From Basidiobolus meristosporus CBS 931.73 (Eukaryota; Basidiobolomycota; Basidiobolomycetes; Basidiobolales; Basidiobolaceae), in assembly GCA_002104905.1 (NCBI GenBank), contig MCFE01000078.1, positions 117,023-181,022 on the forward strand: a stretch of 64,000 nt of DNA, read 5' to 3'. This document shows positions 46,503-58,251 of this stretch, one piece after another. The translations under genes and the position numbers were made by a program. Below the pieces are notes generated by a model. It did no database searches. It saw only the letters and a list, made by a program, of their open reading frames with translations, and had not been told where the DNA came from. Positions within the stretch are counted from its first letter, which is position 1. Each line of letters begins with the position of its first letter.

Positions 46503-49500
46503 CGAGTCCTAATGCGATGGCTTCCGTATACAACTTTGGATCTATTCATGCCCTTGTCTAGAAGATAATCCGTCAATGCCGTTATCCGGCTACTTATCAA
46601 ATCAAGCACCTGGCAGGGCATAAATCCTCACCTATCTGCCTGAATTAATCCGTGATCATTGTTCGGAAACTTCCCTCCATGTGATTAGCTACCTTCCAAA
46701 GTCCAATTTGGGCACTTTATACGTATATTTCAGGTGTTTTCATTTTGTTGGACTGCCCCATATTCTAGCTTATCTTTGCACCACACAAGTAACGAGAACC
46801 ATCGCCATCACTCGAGAAGAATTGAGCACTCCATATGGAGGAGTGGTCCAAGGACTTGAATGTTTTCCATTTATGATCATTAGTAAATATATCTGCGATA
46901 AATTAAGCAATTGATTCCAGATCCGTGATAGAGTAGGAAATTCTTATCTGATTCACTGAGCAATCATTTGCGAAAAAGCCCAGACTTCTGCAGGAAAAAT
47001 TCCATCTCGAGCTTACTAATCGGGAAAAGCTATTCCAAACAACGAAAATTAGAGTGAGCTATCACAGTTGAAACCAGTCGGAATAGACTACCCTAATTCG
47101 ATGTGATGCTGAATGAAACGTGCAAGTGTTTGGCTTTCATTGCTCATCAGTAAAGCACCGATTGTTCTATATGCTGTGATACCCAACTTCCTAAATATAT
47201 TAGAAATCAATCGAACGTCCTCTTAGAGGTTTAGGAGAGTTGCAGAAGGACGGAATGGTGATGACTTCTTCAAAGCTTTAAATGGCCAGGAAGCTTTGGA
47301 TGTACCCTTTTGGCGCATTTCTTATTTGTTTTTCTTAAAAATAGCTTCCCTAAATTACGGTGTAACCACCAATATTCACATTGTTCAGATGACATACGCT
47401 GTACTCTCAACCTCTATGTAGTACACTGCAGTTGAATTGAAACATCAATTTACTAGCCGTTGAGTGAGACTGATCAGCATGAGAAACCTACTCTTCAGCA
47501 AACAGAACTGGACCCTGTTACTCTGGGACACTTGCGAACCCTACGGCCGCTTGGAACGGATAACTCAATATCAACAATAGTATGGGCCTAGACCATAAAA
47601 ACCAAATTAGTCTGCCTCCATTAGCTTGGATTCAACGCATGGACCTGGCAGAAATGCGCGGATCACCCCACCACTCATACAGCAACTGATTAGCCTGTTT
47701 AGTTCAATAACAATCGCAGTGAGCTTGTTTGCTTCGATACAGCTCGTGATTAGCTTAATTTTCCGGACACAATGATGATAAACTTCCGTACTGGATGCCA
47801 CCCATCGAAATCCGCTACACACTGTCCTGGATTACTATCCTTGGAATATCTGGCCGAATCTTTTGCTAATCTCAACAAGGCGCGCTGTAAGATTATTTCA
47901 ACCTGAACCCGGCCCGAAGTTTTATCATCTGGATTCTGTTAGCCAAGTCACGTTATTTCCGCAATCGGGATCTCATAAGTTGGGAGTGGCCATTTATGAT
48001 TGGTATGCATGCTGATGAAAGCCCGAACTATCGCACATGTCAACACTACCCTTTGAACTTGGGAAAAATGACATTTGGAGTCCGGTAGTCTATCTTATGC
48101 GTTCTACAGTGTGGCTTTGACTTTTGGCAAAAGCTAGTATGTTGTACATTCATATGAACCGTCTCAGAGTAGTGTTGAAAAATTAGAGGAAGGTCAATCG
48201 GCTATTCGGTCATATTGTTTGTGTGGGTGGGGTGTTTTGGAAGTATGAGAAATTGAACTAGTATTTGTTAACCTATGAATTCAACGCATTAGCATTATCA
48301 TAGGTGATTGCTATATAGCAATGCGCCTCCAGAGCATGTTCAGGTGGGGATGTGAAACAAATGTACATGAAGTCTTTAGGGGGATGGTAATCACTAAGCG
48401 GTAAGATATTAATTTCAATCAATAAGACCAAGGAAGTCCGATATCATAGAGGTGTTTCTTTACAAATAAATGCAGTAATAATTGTGGTGAGAAAGCTTAT
48501 TTAAATTGTGGTAAGACCAAAGTGTCCTGCAAGAGACACAGTATAAGACGCAAATTATGACCAAAGATAGGCAAACTGCCATAAACTCAACTTACTTGAA
48601 TACTAGGAATAAATTGCTAATTTAATACTCCGGGGACAAGACCAAAAAAATGCATGAAATGCAATGGAAGAAACTTGCCATTCAGGATCAGCGGCTAACA
48701 AGATGCTTTAAAGATGAAAATTCCTCACAACTCAGATGCTCCCAAGCAATGCGCTCAAGAACATAATAGGAAGAATCCATGTGGATGCAAATCATTATCG
48801 AAGAAGTGGCATTTACATTCCTAGATAATATGGCAACCAAAATTGAGATATACAGAAGCACATGGTACTATTAGTATTGCATAGCATTGTGCAAGAACAC
48901 AGACTCTGTAAGTGATGAGTCTGGTAAGGAAATAACTTCAGTTTGGAATATGCATTACGGATGCCCATTTGCGAAAAACCATAAATACAAGACAACCTGC
49001 TTTCATTTGGCTGCAAAAATATTTTGTCTTCCGCAAGCACTATCTTCCCACCGCGATGTGCAAAATACATTTTGTTGTATTGCTTCTGTACAAGCTGAGT
49101 TATATAGTCGTACTTCTATTATACAATACATTAAGCCCGAAAATCCCCACAGTATAATTCACTCGCAGCTTACTTGGATCGAACCATTCCACTTTGATTA
49201 GATCCAATTACAAGAACTTTGAAGTGTCCATATCATAGCACCACTATTGAAGGATAGTGCATCATGCTGCTGATTGTTATGGAATAGTGTTACATGGTAG
49301 ATTCACTCCCAATGAGCCTGTTCCAAAACGGTTCTCAATCGTAACTTGACTAAAGATAGTATGGGCATTCGTTCATTGCTTTATCCCTGTGATCAGTACA
49401 TGGCATTATCAATTTAGTAATGCTTGATCTCCATATTGATGATTGTATCTCTGATGTTAGAAGCTACAGAACCTTCTGGGTAGCGGAACACATGCTTGGA

Positions 49501-49660
49501 AATCTACGCTTGGCATACTTGTTTCAGCGCACACCATTGTTGATGATCCCAGAATTCATTCGACCGTGGTGATTAGTGACTTCCATATCAAGCGTTATCT
49601 GGAGGTGAGAATTGAGAATGGCTTATCTGCGTTTTCTGCATTTAATATTGACGGGTTAGG
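46503..49660. other. Conserved non-coding part of unit 3
   Basis: Shorter than in units 1-2: a segment corresponding to about 33,260-33,980 of unit 1 is largely missing or diverged at 47340-47580. No gene is supported. Confidence 0.5.
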
Positions 49661-49729
49661 ATGAAGAATATGCACAATGGAACGCGGAAAAAACATATAA
49701 TCAGAGTTGGAGCCTTGATGGTCATCAAA

Positions 49730-52213
49730 ATGAGGTCTACTGTCGCGCTGGTAGCCAGCGTATTATTTCTCATCAGTGTTGAGGCACTACCGCAGTCACA
49801 ACTAAATAATGACAGTGGCTTGCCATTATTGCCACCTACATCCATTAATCAGGTCGACATCGGTTCTGGAGAAGCACAGCAGTCATCGATATCAACAGAT
49901 AGATATACACCTGTGCCAACCAAGCTGGTGAAGACAGGTATATGCTCTGCGCCACCAGTCCCCGCAGCTTACACCTCAATCAAGCAAAGACCCACCTCCA
50001 AAAGTACGAAAGAAAGCCCAACAGGGAGCACCTTCGCATCCAATCACCTTACTCCCACATCTAAATTGCGGCTAGTAACCACGCATTCGGTGCAGAAAAG
50101 CGAATGCTCTCAACCACCGATACCCTCAACACACGCCGCTGAGCCTCAACCTGCCTTGAACAAATCAAGCAGGAGGGTGAGTGCTACAACTGCATCCGAA
50201 GCGTCACCAATACGAACACATTCGGCGCCGACAAGCGAATGCTCTCAACCACCGGAACCTCAAACGTATTCTTCCACCAGGACAACAAATACCGAGAAGA
50301 GCACACGTGCGAGGGCAACAGTTGTGCCCACACATTCTGAGCAGCAGAGCCAATGCTCACAGCCACCAGCGCCTCCAACGTATGCCTCCATTAAATCTAG
50401 ACCTACTGCAAAGAGCATTAATGGGCAGGCGTCCAGAAGTAACATTGATTTAAAACATGCAAATTCTATGTCCAAAGCTTCACTGATGCCCACGCATGCG
50501 GTGCAGCAGAGCGAATGTTCACCGCCGCCCGCTCCCTCAACGTATGCTTCCATTAGGCCTAGACCTTCTGCAAAGAGCGCTCGGGAAAGGGTAACAGGTA
50601 ATGAAATCAATTCGAGGCATGCTGCATCTGCATCTGCATCCGAAGCACCACTAGTACCCACGCACTCGGGGCAGCAAACCGAGTGTTCACAGCCACCTGC
50701 TCCCCCAACGTATACCTCCTTTAAGTCTATACCTACCGTAAAAAGCACTCAAACAAGGGCAACAGAGAGCGAAGTCGGCTCTATACATGCAACTCCTACT
50801 TCAAAAGCCTCACTAGTACACACGCGTTCCGAGCAACACACCAGCCTCTCACAGCCACCTGCTCCCTCAACCTTTACTTCAATTGAGCCTCAACTCACTG
50901 CTAAGAGCGCTCAGGAAACAGTAACAGCGAGTAAAATTAATTCGAAGCATGCTACATCTATATCCAACACACCACCAGTGCCCACACACTCAGAGCAGCA
51001 AACTGAATGCTCACAGCCACCTACACCCCCAACGTATACTTCCGTTAAGCCTCAACCCACTGCTAAGAGCGCTCAGGGAAGAGCCGTACGAAGTGAAATC
51101 GAATCCAGAACTGCTACTTCGGTGTCCAAGGCTTCACTGATGCCCACGGATTCCTCTCAGCAGAGCGAATGTTCACAGCCACCAGCTCCCTCGACGTATA
51201 CTTCTATTAAACCTAGAACTACTGCAAAGAGCACTCAGGAAAGGGTAACAGGGAAGGAAATTAATTCGAAGCATGCTACTTCTACATCCCAAGCGCCACT
51301 AGTGCCAACGCACTCGGGGCAGCAGAGCGACTGCGCACAGCCCCCTACTCCCACATTATATACTACCATTAAGCCTAGGCCTTCTGCAAAGAGCTCTCAG
51401 GGAACGGCAGCAAGGAGTGAAATCAATTCCAGGCATGCTTCTGCGTCCCAGGCTTCACTAGTGCCTACGCATTCGGCGCAGCAGAGCATATGTTCACCGC
51501 CACCCGCTCCCCCAACGTATACTTCAATTAAGCCCAAACCTACTGCCAAGAGCGCTCAGGAAAAGGTAACAGGGAGTAAAATCAATTCGGAGCAGGCTAC
51601 ATCTATATCCAACGCACCACCAGTGCCCACACACTCAGGGCAGCAAACTGAATGCTCACAGCCACCTAGGCCCCCAACGTATACTTCCGTTAAGCCTGGA
51701 CCTACCATAAAGAGCACTCAAGGAGGGGTGACAGGGAATGAAGCCGATACCATGCGCGCTACTTCTACATCGAAAGCGTCACCCGCACCCACCCATTCGG
51801 AGAAGCAGAGCAACTGCTCACAGCCGCCCACTCCACCTACCTATACTTCCATTATGTCTAGACCTACTGCAAAGAGTACTCAGAGAAGGGCCACAGGGAG
51901 TGACATTGGTTCCAGGCATGCCACTTCTACGTCCGAAGGGAAATTGGTGCCTAAACCATCGGTTAAGCAAAGTGAAAGCGCTCAATCTACTTTGCCCTCA
52001 ACACATGCCGCTGGACCTGCTATGAAGAACCCCGGTGACAGGACCACCACTATTTCTACCTCCAAAGTGACATCAATGCCGACACATTCAGTACAGGATA
52101 GCGGATGCTCCCAACCACCTACACCCCCAACATACGTTGCTGAGCCGTCCCCAAGAAACGGCAGTGGGATGTCCAAAGCTAGTAATAGCAATACGCTGCG
52201 TCCAAAGCAATAG
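49730..52213 (+). CDS. Secreted Ser/Thr/Pro-rich 54-residue-repeat protein, copy 4 (longest C-terminus)
   Basis: About 827 aa from MRSTVALVASVLFLISVEA, with about 15 repeats of 54 residues. Most have one Cys in CSQPPAPPTYT-type cores; one repeat has Leu instead. It reads through the position of the TGA in copies 1 and 2 and ends RPKQ, so it probably shows the ancestral C-terminus. Its middle repeats differ much more from copies 1-2 than the flanks do, which is expected of repeat-driven recombination. Confidence 0.8.
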   Translation: MRSTVALVASVLFLISVEALPQSQLNNDSGLPLLPPTSINQVDIGSGEAQQSSISTDRYTPVPTKLVKTGICSAPPVPAAYTSIKQRPTSKSTKESPTGSTFASNHLTPTSKLRLVTTHSVQKSECSQPPIPSTHAAEPQPALNKSSRRVSATTASEASPIRTHSAPTSECSQPPEPQTYSSTRTTNTEKSTRARATVVPTHSEQQSQCSQPPAPPTYASIKSRPTAKSINGQASRSNIDLKHANSMSKASLMPTHAVQQSECSPPPAPSTYASIRPRPSAKSARERVTGNEINSRHAASASASEAPLVPTHSGQQTECSQPPAPPTYTSFKSIPTVKSTQTRATESEVGSIHATPTSKASLVHTRSEQHTSLSQPPAPSTFTSIEPQLTAKSAQETVTASKINSKHATSISNTPPVPTHSEQQTECSQPPTPPTYTSVKPQPTAKSAQGRAVRSEIESRTATSVSKASLMPTDSSQQSECSQPPAPSTYTSIKPRTTAKSTQERVTGKEINSKHATSTSQAPLVPTHSGQQSDCAQPPTPTLYTTIKPRPSAKSSQGTAARSEINSRHASASQASLVPTHSAQQSICSPPPAPPTYTSIKPKPTAKSAQEKVTGSKINSEQATSISNAPPVPTHSGQQTECSQPPRPPTYTSVKPGPTIKSTQGGVTGNEADTMRATSTSKASPAPTHSEKQSNCSQPPTPPTYTSIMSRPTAKSTQRRATGSDIGSRHATSTSEGKLVPKPSVKQSESAQSTLPSTHAAGPAMKNPGDRTTTISTSKVTSMPTHSVQDSGCSQPPTPPTYVAEPSPRNGSGMSKASNSNTLRPKQ

Positions 52214-52670
52214 TGCTCACGCTCCCTTACTGTGCAGAAAAGTGTATGGTCTCAGCCACCTTTACCCCCATAGACACTTCTGTTGAACTTGAGCGTACGT
52301 TGGAGTGGACTATGTCCATCACTGGTACAGAAATCACGGGTATAGAAAAAACGATTTAATAAATACACCAAGCAATTTTAGGATATTAACTAACTTTTTG
52401 GTCTACGATGTGCTGCGTGCCATTTGAGGAAACAATTCGTGGTGTGGGTTATGTTGATTGATCCCAAATAACCGGTTTTCCTAAGATATCCAAGCGAAAT
52501 GGAGTTGAGTGATTAATCGACATCCGTGTCTCTCATTGGTCATGGGCTAAGTGATGGGTGATCAGTGTCTCGTTGAGCATGCACTGGGTAATGGAGTAAT
52601 TCAGAGTGATTAATAATTGATATCTAGTGTTTATTAATGATTGATGTACAGAGTATATATTGGTGGAAAT

Positions 52671-53477
52671 TCAAGCTTGGTTGAACTTTTCAGTGAATTT
52701 GTTAACTGTGCAGTGATTGTAAGAATACCAACTGGCGTCATTACGGTTGCAGTACTGGGAAGTCTTGTTGTATCCGCCCACTGACATCCATGTACCAACA
52801 CCGTTGTCAGTGATTCCGTAGCCCCAGCATTGGGATTGGTCAACTTGTGTGAAGTCCATGTAGAAGCCAAAGTTGGGGTAGTTGAAGTCATCGTCCAGCA
52901 CGCGGTAGGTCATTTCACTGAAGATCCCGGCGGCCATTTGGTTAGTTGGATTCAATATCTTTTGGATCATCTGGTAATCCGATAGCAAGTTGTAGCGGCC
53001 AAAGTTGCGTCCTCGAATGCTGCTGACGAGCTGCCATTCACTTCCGTCCCTGACATAGGTGGTGAATACGGCATCATTGTGAATGAATTCAAGATCAAGT
53101 CGGAGGCGGTACTGAACCCCAGCGCGCCAATCGAATGGGATACCAGCATTGATCCAGCCAGAGCCGGTGGAATCTCCATTTTCACCCACTTTCACCAGCT
53201 CCACCGAAGTGTCACCCCCGTTGTTATTCATCCAGAACCTGAGTGATTTTTTGTCATTATAGTCGTTGGCAAGGTAGAAGCTGCCGATGTTGAAGTGAAA
53301 TGCGACCCACTGAGCTGACTGGACATCATAGCCTTGCGGGACCTCAAGGTTGGTCTCGACTCTGACAATGGGTGGAATATTACCCTCCGGGAAGTAGACG
53401 TAGTTCAGCAGATTCGATGCCTTTGCCAGCATCGGCAGGATGGTAATGGCACCGGCGAGGATAGTCTTGAACAGCAT
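52671..53477 (-). CDS. 268-aa secreted protein of unknown family, copy 4
   Basis: An intact frame with a few private changes (YVRDGSE, QMIQKIL), otherwise as copy 3. The TATA box at 53510-53519 is kept but the palindrome is altered by two changes (GTCGGCAAG). Confidence 0.85.
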   Translation of the reverse strand: MLFKTILAGAITILPMLAKASNLLNYVYFPEGNIPPIVRVETNLEVPQGYDVQSAQWVAFHFNIGSFYLANDYNDKKSLRFWMNNNGGDTSVELVKVGENGDSTGSGWINAGIPFDWRAGVQYRLRLDLEFIHNDAVFTTYVRDGSEWQLVSSIRGRNFGRYNLLSDYQMIQKILNPTNQMAAGIFSEMTYRVLDDDFNYPNFGFYMDFTQVDQSQCWGYGITDNGVGTWMSVGGYNKTSQYCNRNDASWYSYNHCTVNKFTEKFNQA

Positions 53478-53519
53478 TTTGATGGTGCTTGATTATCCTC
53501 GTCGGCAAGTTTATATATA

Positions 53520-54997
53520 CGAGTCCTAATGCGATGGCTTCCGTATACAACTTTGGATCTATTCATGCCCTTGTCTAGAAGATAATCCGTCAATGCCGTT
53601 ATCCGGCTACTTATCAAATCAAGCACCTGGCAGGGCATAAATCCTCACCTATCTGCCTGAATTAATCCGTGATCATTGTTCGGAAACTTCCCTCCATGTT
53701 ATTAGCTACCTTCCAAAGTCCAATTTGGGCACTTTATACGTATATTTCAGGTGTTTTCATTTTGTTGGACTGCCCCTTATTCTAGCTTATCTTTGCACCA
53801 CACAAGTAACGAGAACCATCGCCATCACTCGAGAAGAATTGAGCACTCCATATGGAGGAGTGGTCCAAGGACTTGGATGTTTTCCATTTATAATCATTAG
53901 TAAATATATCTGCGATAAATTAAGCAATTGATTCCAGATCCGTGATAGAGTAGGAAATTCTTATCTGATTCACTGAGCAATCATTTGCGAAAAAGCCCAG
54001 ACTTCTGCAGGAAAAATTCCATCTCGAGCTTACTAATCGGGAAAAGCTATTCCAAACAACGAAAATTAGAGTGAGCTATCACAGTTGAAACCAGTCGGAA
54101 TAGACTACCCTAATTCGATGTGATGCTGAATGAAACGTCCAAGTGTTTGACTTTCATTGCACATCAGATAGCTCGGATTGATTCATATAATGATATTCTA
54201 AACTGATATCATGGTAAACAATAAAAGGAACTATTAATGGATAATAATGAGTAGAGTTGACAAATTTTGTCGAAGTTATCCAATAGCGACAAGGCTTTGC
54301 ATGTACCTTCTATAGCTCATTTTTGTATATTTTTACCAAAATAACATTAAATGTTTGCACCTTGCACTTATCTTGAAAAGTTTAAGTACTCATAAATCAC
54401 GGTGCAACCACCAATATTCACATTATTCAGATGACAAACGCTATACTCTCAACCTCAATGTAGTACTCTGCAGTCGAATTGAAACATCAATTTATTAGCC
54501 GTTGAGTGAGACTGATCAGCATGAGAAACCTACTCTTCAGCAAACAGAACTAGACCCTTGTTACTCTGGGACATTTGCGAGCCCTAAGGCCGTTTGGAAC
54601 AGTTGACTCAATATCAACAATAGTATGGGCCTAGACCATAAAAGCCAAATTAGTCTGCTCCCATTAGCTTCGATTCAACGCATGGACCTGGCAGAAATAT
54701 GCGGATCACCCCGCCACTCATACAGCAACTGATTAGCCTGTTTAGCTCAATAATAATTGCAATGATTTTGTTTGATTTGATACCGCTCGCCATTAGCTTA
54801 ATTTTCCGGACAAATTGATGATAAACTTCCGTACTGGATGCCACCCATTGAAATCTGCTACACATTGTCCTGGATTACTATCCTGTAATATCCGGCTAAA
54901 ACCTATGTTAGTCTCAAAAACTCACATTGTAATATTATGTCAACCTGCAGCTAGCACAAGGTTGTATTGTCTGGAATCTGTTAGCCAAGTCACTTAG
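53520..54997. other. Non-coding part of unit 4 up to the Copia insertion
   Basis: Collinear with unit 3 until about 54150, then diverged with AT-rich sequence and similar again from about 54480. No gene is supported. Confidence 0.5.
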
Positions 54998-55347
54998 TGT
55001 TGTAAAAATTCGTAATTCCACCTAAATATTCACCTAACTTAGTCACTTAGATCATCACCCTTAAAATCCTAGAGAATACTGACCAAATTCCTTGTTGGGA
55101 TTTACTTAGAATATTTTCACCAAAATACCAGGTACCCAGAACATGAAAATTCTCAAAGTTGTCCAAACAGCCCCAAACTTTGCACACATGTTCTTGGGAC
55201 CTTCCTTAACCTATTCTATGTGTTTGTAATGCCAAGACCAGGTAAAAGTATAAATACCACTATTACATTCAATAAATCATTAAGTAAAAATAACATAATC
55301 TACTTGTTCTCCCAATCACTTCCAATATCTCCAAGACTCTTACAACA
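54998..55347 (+). repeat. 5' LTR of the Copia element
   Basis: 350 bp from TGTTGTAAAA to ...TTACAACA. Related blocks occur at 26040-26350 and 27180-27430 (minus strand). GGTTATGAGCCCC directly after it resembles the Copia primer-binding-site pattern next to initiator tRNA; no 3' LTR exists here to confirm the boundary. Confidence 0.75.
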
Positions 55348-55351
55348 GGTT

Positions 55352-58094
55352 ATGAGCCCCAAGCTGTCACTCTCTGCAATGTCTACTACTGCTATTACTG
55401 GAATTTTCCCCTCTGCTGAAAAGTTGGATGGATCTAACTACCAAGTGTGGAAGGTGAAGATGAAGATGCTGCTACAAGAAGGAGGCCTTTGGGATATTGT
55501 CATGGGAGAAGAATGCCCTCCTAAAAACGTGGGAGAGGAAGCCTTAAAGTACCAGAAGAAAGAACAAAGTGCCTTTAACTGCATTTGCCTTAATGTCAAG
55601 GACAAATTGCTAATTCAATGCTCAAGAGCAAAAACGGCAAAGAATGCCTGGAAAGCATTAGAAGACACCTACCAGTCATGTTCAGCTGCTAAGAAAATGT
55701 ATTTGAGATAAAAATTCTTTACTAAAAAGATGCTGCCAGGAGAAGAAATGAAAAATCTAATTAACAGAATTACCCTGCTGGTAGATGGGATGGAATCTGT
55801 GGGCGTACCAACTACTGATGAGGATGTGATAGTTACCATCCTGAATAGCCTGACAGACAAGTTTCAGGGCCTTGTATTAGCCCTAGAGTCCAGAACTGAA
55901 GATTTGACCTTAAATTACATATTTGGAAGGCTCCTGGATGAAGAATTAAGAAAATCAAGCACCAATAGGAAGGAAGAAGAAAATGCTTTAATAAGCAATG
56001 ATAACCAACAAAGGAGGTACCCACAACCCTACAAAGGCAACAGCAACCTATTTTGCAACTACTGCAAAAGGAAAGGACACACATCAGACTGGTGTCTCAA
56101 AAAGAAAGATAATCAGCAAAAGAAGCTTGAATATGGAAATGATGCAACAACTGAAAATAGACTATTCATATCTGCACTAAATATGACCACAAACAAGGAT
56201 TCTCAGACATGGTATATTGACTCTGGAGCATCTCAACACTTTATACACCAAAAAGAACTTTTTACCCCATATCAAGAAATTCCAATTAAGAAGGTTTTCA
56301 TGGGTGATGATAGAACACTTGATGCGGTGGGAGAAGGAACTATCCAAGTAAACCTTAGAAGAGTGAAGGAAGCCATACACTGACCTTTAAAGAAGTACTC
56401 AATGTACCAGAAATAGCCAAGAACCTACTCTCTGTAAGCAAGGCCACAGCAGAAGGACTCAGTTTCAGTATTGACAATTCTGGATGCAGGATTACTGATC
56501 AAAATGGTGCCCATATTGCTTTGGGCATCAGAGATCAGAATCTATACCAGTTGACTTATATTCCATCATATTTGGAAGCCAATATAAGTAACTTAAATGA
56601 AGAAACACCAATGCTTTGGCACAGGAGATTTGGACACATCAATTTTGATTATTTGCGCAAAATGATCAAAGATCAGCTAATTTCTGGAGTGAAAATTGAT
56701 CCCCCAGCTAATTTGGAGCACTGTGAAGCCTGCATATATGGGAAACAAGCCAGGCAACCATTCAAGAGCTCTGGGTTAATCAAAACTAAGAAAAAATTAG
56801 ATCTAATTCACTCAGATCTGAGTGGATCTATGCAAAATTTATCCTTAGGCAGGATGAAGTATTTAATCACTTTTATTGATGATTATACAAGATACACATG
56901 GGTCTACTTCATGGAGAGAAAGGAAGAAGCTCTGTCTAAGCTCAGGGAGTTTAAAGTCATGGTGGAGAGAGAAACTGGTGAAAAAATCAAGAAAATACGC
57001 TCTGACAATGGTGGTGAATATACCTCAAAACTCTTCATCCACTTCTGCAAAATTCATGGGATAAAGCAAGAGACTACTGTACCATACTCCCCACAGCAAA
57101 ATGGAGTAGCAGAACGAGCTAACAGATCAATAATTGATATGGCAAGATCTATGATCCATGATCAAAAATTATCCTATGATTTTTGGGCAGAATCAGTTGC
57201 CACTGCTGTATATCTTAAAAATAAGAGTTATAACAGAATACTTCGTGATTCTACTCCATTTGAAGCATGGTTTGGATACAGACCAAGTGCAGAACATCTA
57301 AGAATATTTGGGTGTACAGCATATGTCAAAAAACTGGCCGGAAATCAGTCAAAATTTGAGCCAAAAAGTGTAAAATGCATATTTTTGGGCTACTGCAATG
57401 AGAGTAAGGCATACAGACTCTACAATACCAAAGCAAAGAAGCTGAGCAAGTCCAGGGATGTGTTGTTTGATGAAAATTCAAAATTTTCACCAAAAATGAC
57501 ACCAGATGATGTCAAAAATTTGATCTCAAGTCCACCAATTGTCAGGATTGAATCAGAGCAAAACAATGAAACTTTTTCACTCCAGAGGACTCTACAACCG
57601 TGGTTCAGCCAGAATCAGTGCCCAGGAATATCCCAGAAGTGATCATTCCAGTATCAAATGCCTGGAGATCCAATTGGGCAAGAAATATCCCAAATTACTA
57701 TATCAATGAGGGTACAAACTTAGTCTATGCCTATTCAGTCCATATTGATGAGCCCCAGACTGTAAAAGAGGCCCTAAATAGCCCTCAGACAAAGTTTTGG
57801 AGATCTGCAATGACTGAGGAATATCAGGCCCTAATGGAAAATCAAACTTGGGACTTAGTCAAATTACCGATCAGCCAAAAATCAATTGGATGCAGATGGG
57901 TCTTCAAGACAAAATACAAGGCTGATGGTACAATTGAAAGATACAAAGCAAGACTTGTAGCCAAAGGATACTCTCAAACAAAAGGACTTGACTATACTGA
58001 GACCTTTGCACTGGTAGCAAAGTTTAATTCCATCAGATTAATATTGGCTATTGCAGCCAAATATAGGTTTTTTACTCATCAAATGGATGTAAAA
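55352..58094 (+). pseudogene. Copia gag-pol, broken and truncated
   Basis: Gag begins at ATG 55352. An in-frame TAA at 55709-55711 interrupts it, after which the same frame runs to 56383. The zinc knuckle CNYCKRKGHTSDWC lies near 56055-56096 and the protease site YIDSGAS near 56214. A frameshift near 56375 leads into the integrase frame: the HRRFGH pre-integrase motif, HSDLSG, the D-D-E core with IRSDNGGEY and QQNGVAERANR (to 57642). Another shift near 57600-57640 leads into RT (CRWVFKTKY, KARLVAKGY). One stop and two shifts mean it is inactive. Confidence 0.9.
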
Positions 58095-58105
58095 GGGTTA
58101 GGGGG
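58095..58105 (+). repeat. Telomeric junction 1 (Copia break point)
   Basis: GGGTTAGGGGG directly follows the broken RT codon and precedes the first element end. It is read as telomere addition at a broken end. Confidence 0.7.
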
Positions 58106-58180
58106 AGGAAAGTCACCAAGTGGTGAAATCTTTATTTACTTATGACAAGTATCTAAAGAAGCCAAGTTAATCTGAACACA
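58106..58180 (-). mobile_element. SINE-like family A, 75-bp 3'-end fragment
   Basis: Identical or nearly so to 62175-62250, the 3' end of the longer A copy, and truncated at its 5' side. It includes the 3' hairpin TCACCA-AG-TGGTGA (58113-58126). Telomeric tracts lie on both sides (58095-58105, 58182-58197). Confidence 0.75.
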
Positions 58181-58181
58181 T

Positions 58182-58197
58182 TTAGGGTTAGGGGGGG
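58182..58197 (+). repeat. Telomeric junction 2
   Basis: TTAGGGTTAGGGGGGG between the A fragment and the LINE. Confidence 0.85.
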
Positions 58198-58251
58198 AGA
58201 CAGTCACCAACAGGTGAAATCTTTATTTCAGTTGAAACAAAGAAGCCAGCG

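Larger units (their letters stand above)
42735..49150. repeat. Subtelomeric tandem unit 3
   Basis: It has the same order as the others, but the repeat-protein gene is broken. Its 5' flank lacks about 230 bp present in units 1, 2 and 4. It shares flank variants with unit 4 rather than units 1-2 (for example near 42840-42880 and 46540-46620). Confidence 0.85.
49150..54997. repeat. Subtelomeric tandem unit 4, interrupted by Copia
   Basis: Same gene pair. The unit is cut at 54997, inside the block that reads GTTAGCCAAGTCAC in the other units, by the LTR element. The rest of the unit is absent from the window. Confidence 0.85.
54998..58094 (+). mobile_element. Copia LTR retrotransposon, 5' LTR plus gag-pol, truncated inside RT
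   Basis: Starts with a TG...CA LTR and carries gag, protease, integrase and the first part of reverse transcriptase in Copia (Ty1) order. It is inserted in tandem unit 4. It stops after HQMDVK of the RT domain and is joined to GGGTTAGGGGG, so the rest of RT, RNase H and the 3' LTR are lost. Confidence 0.92.
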
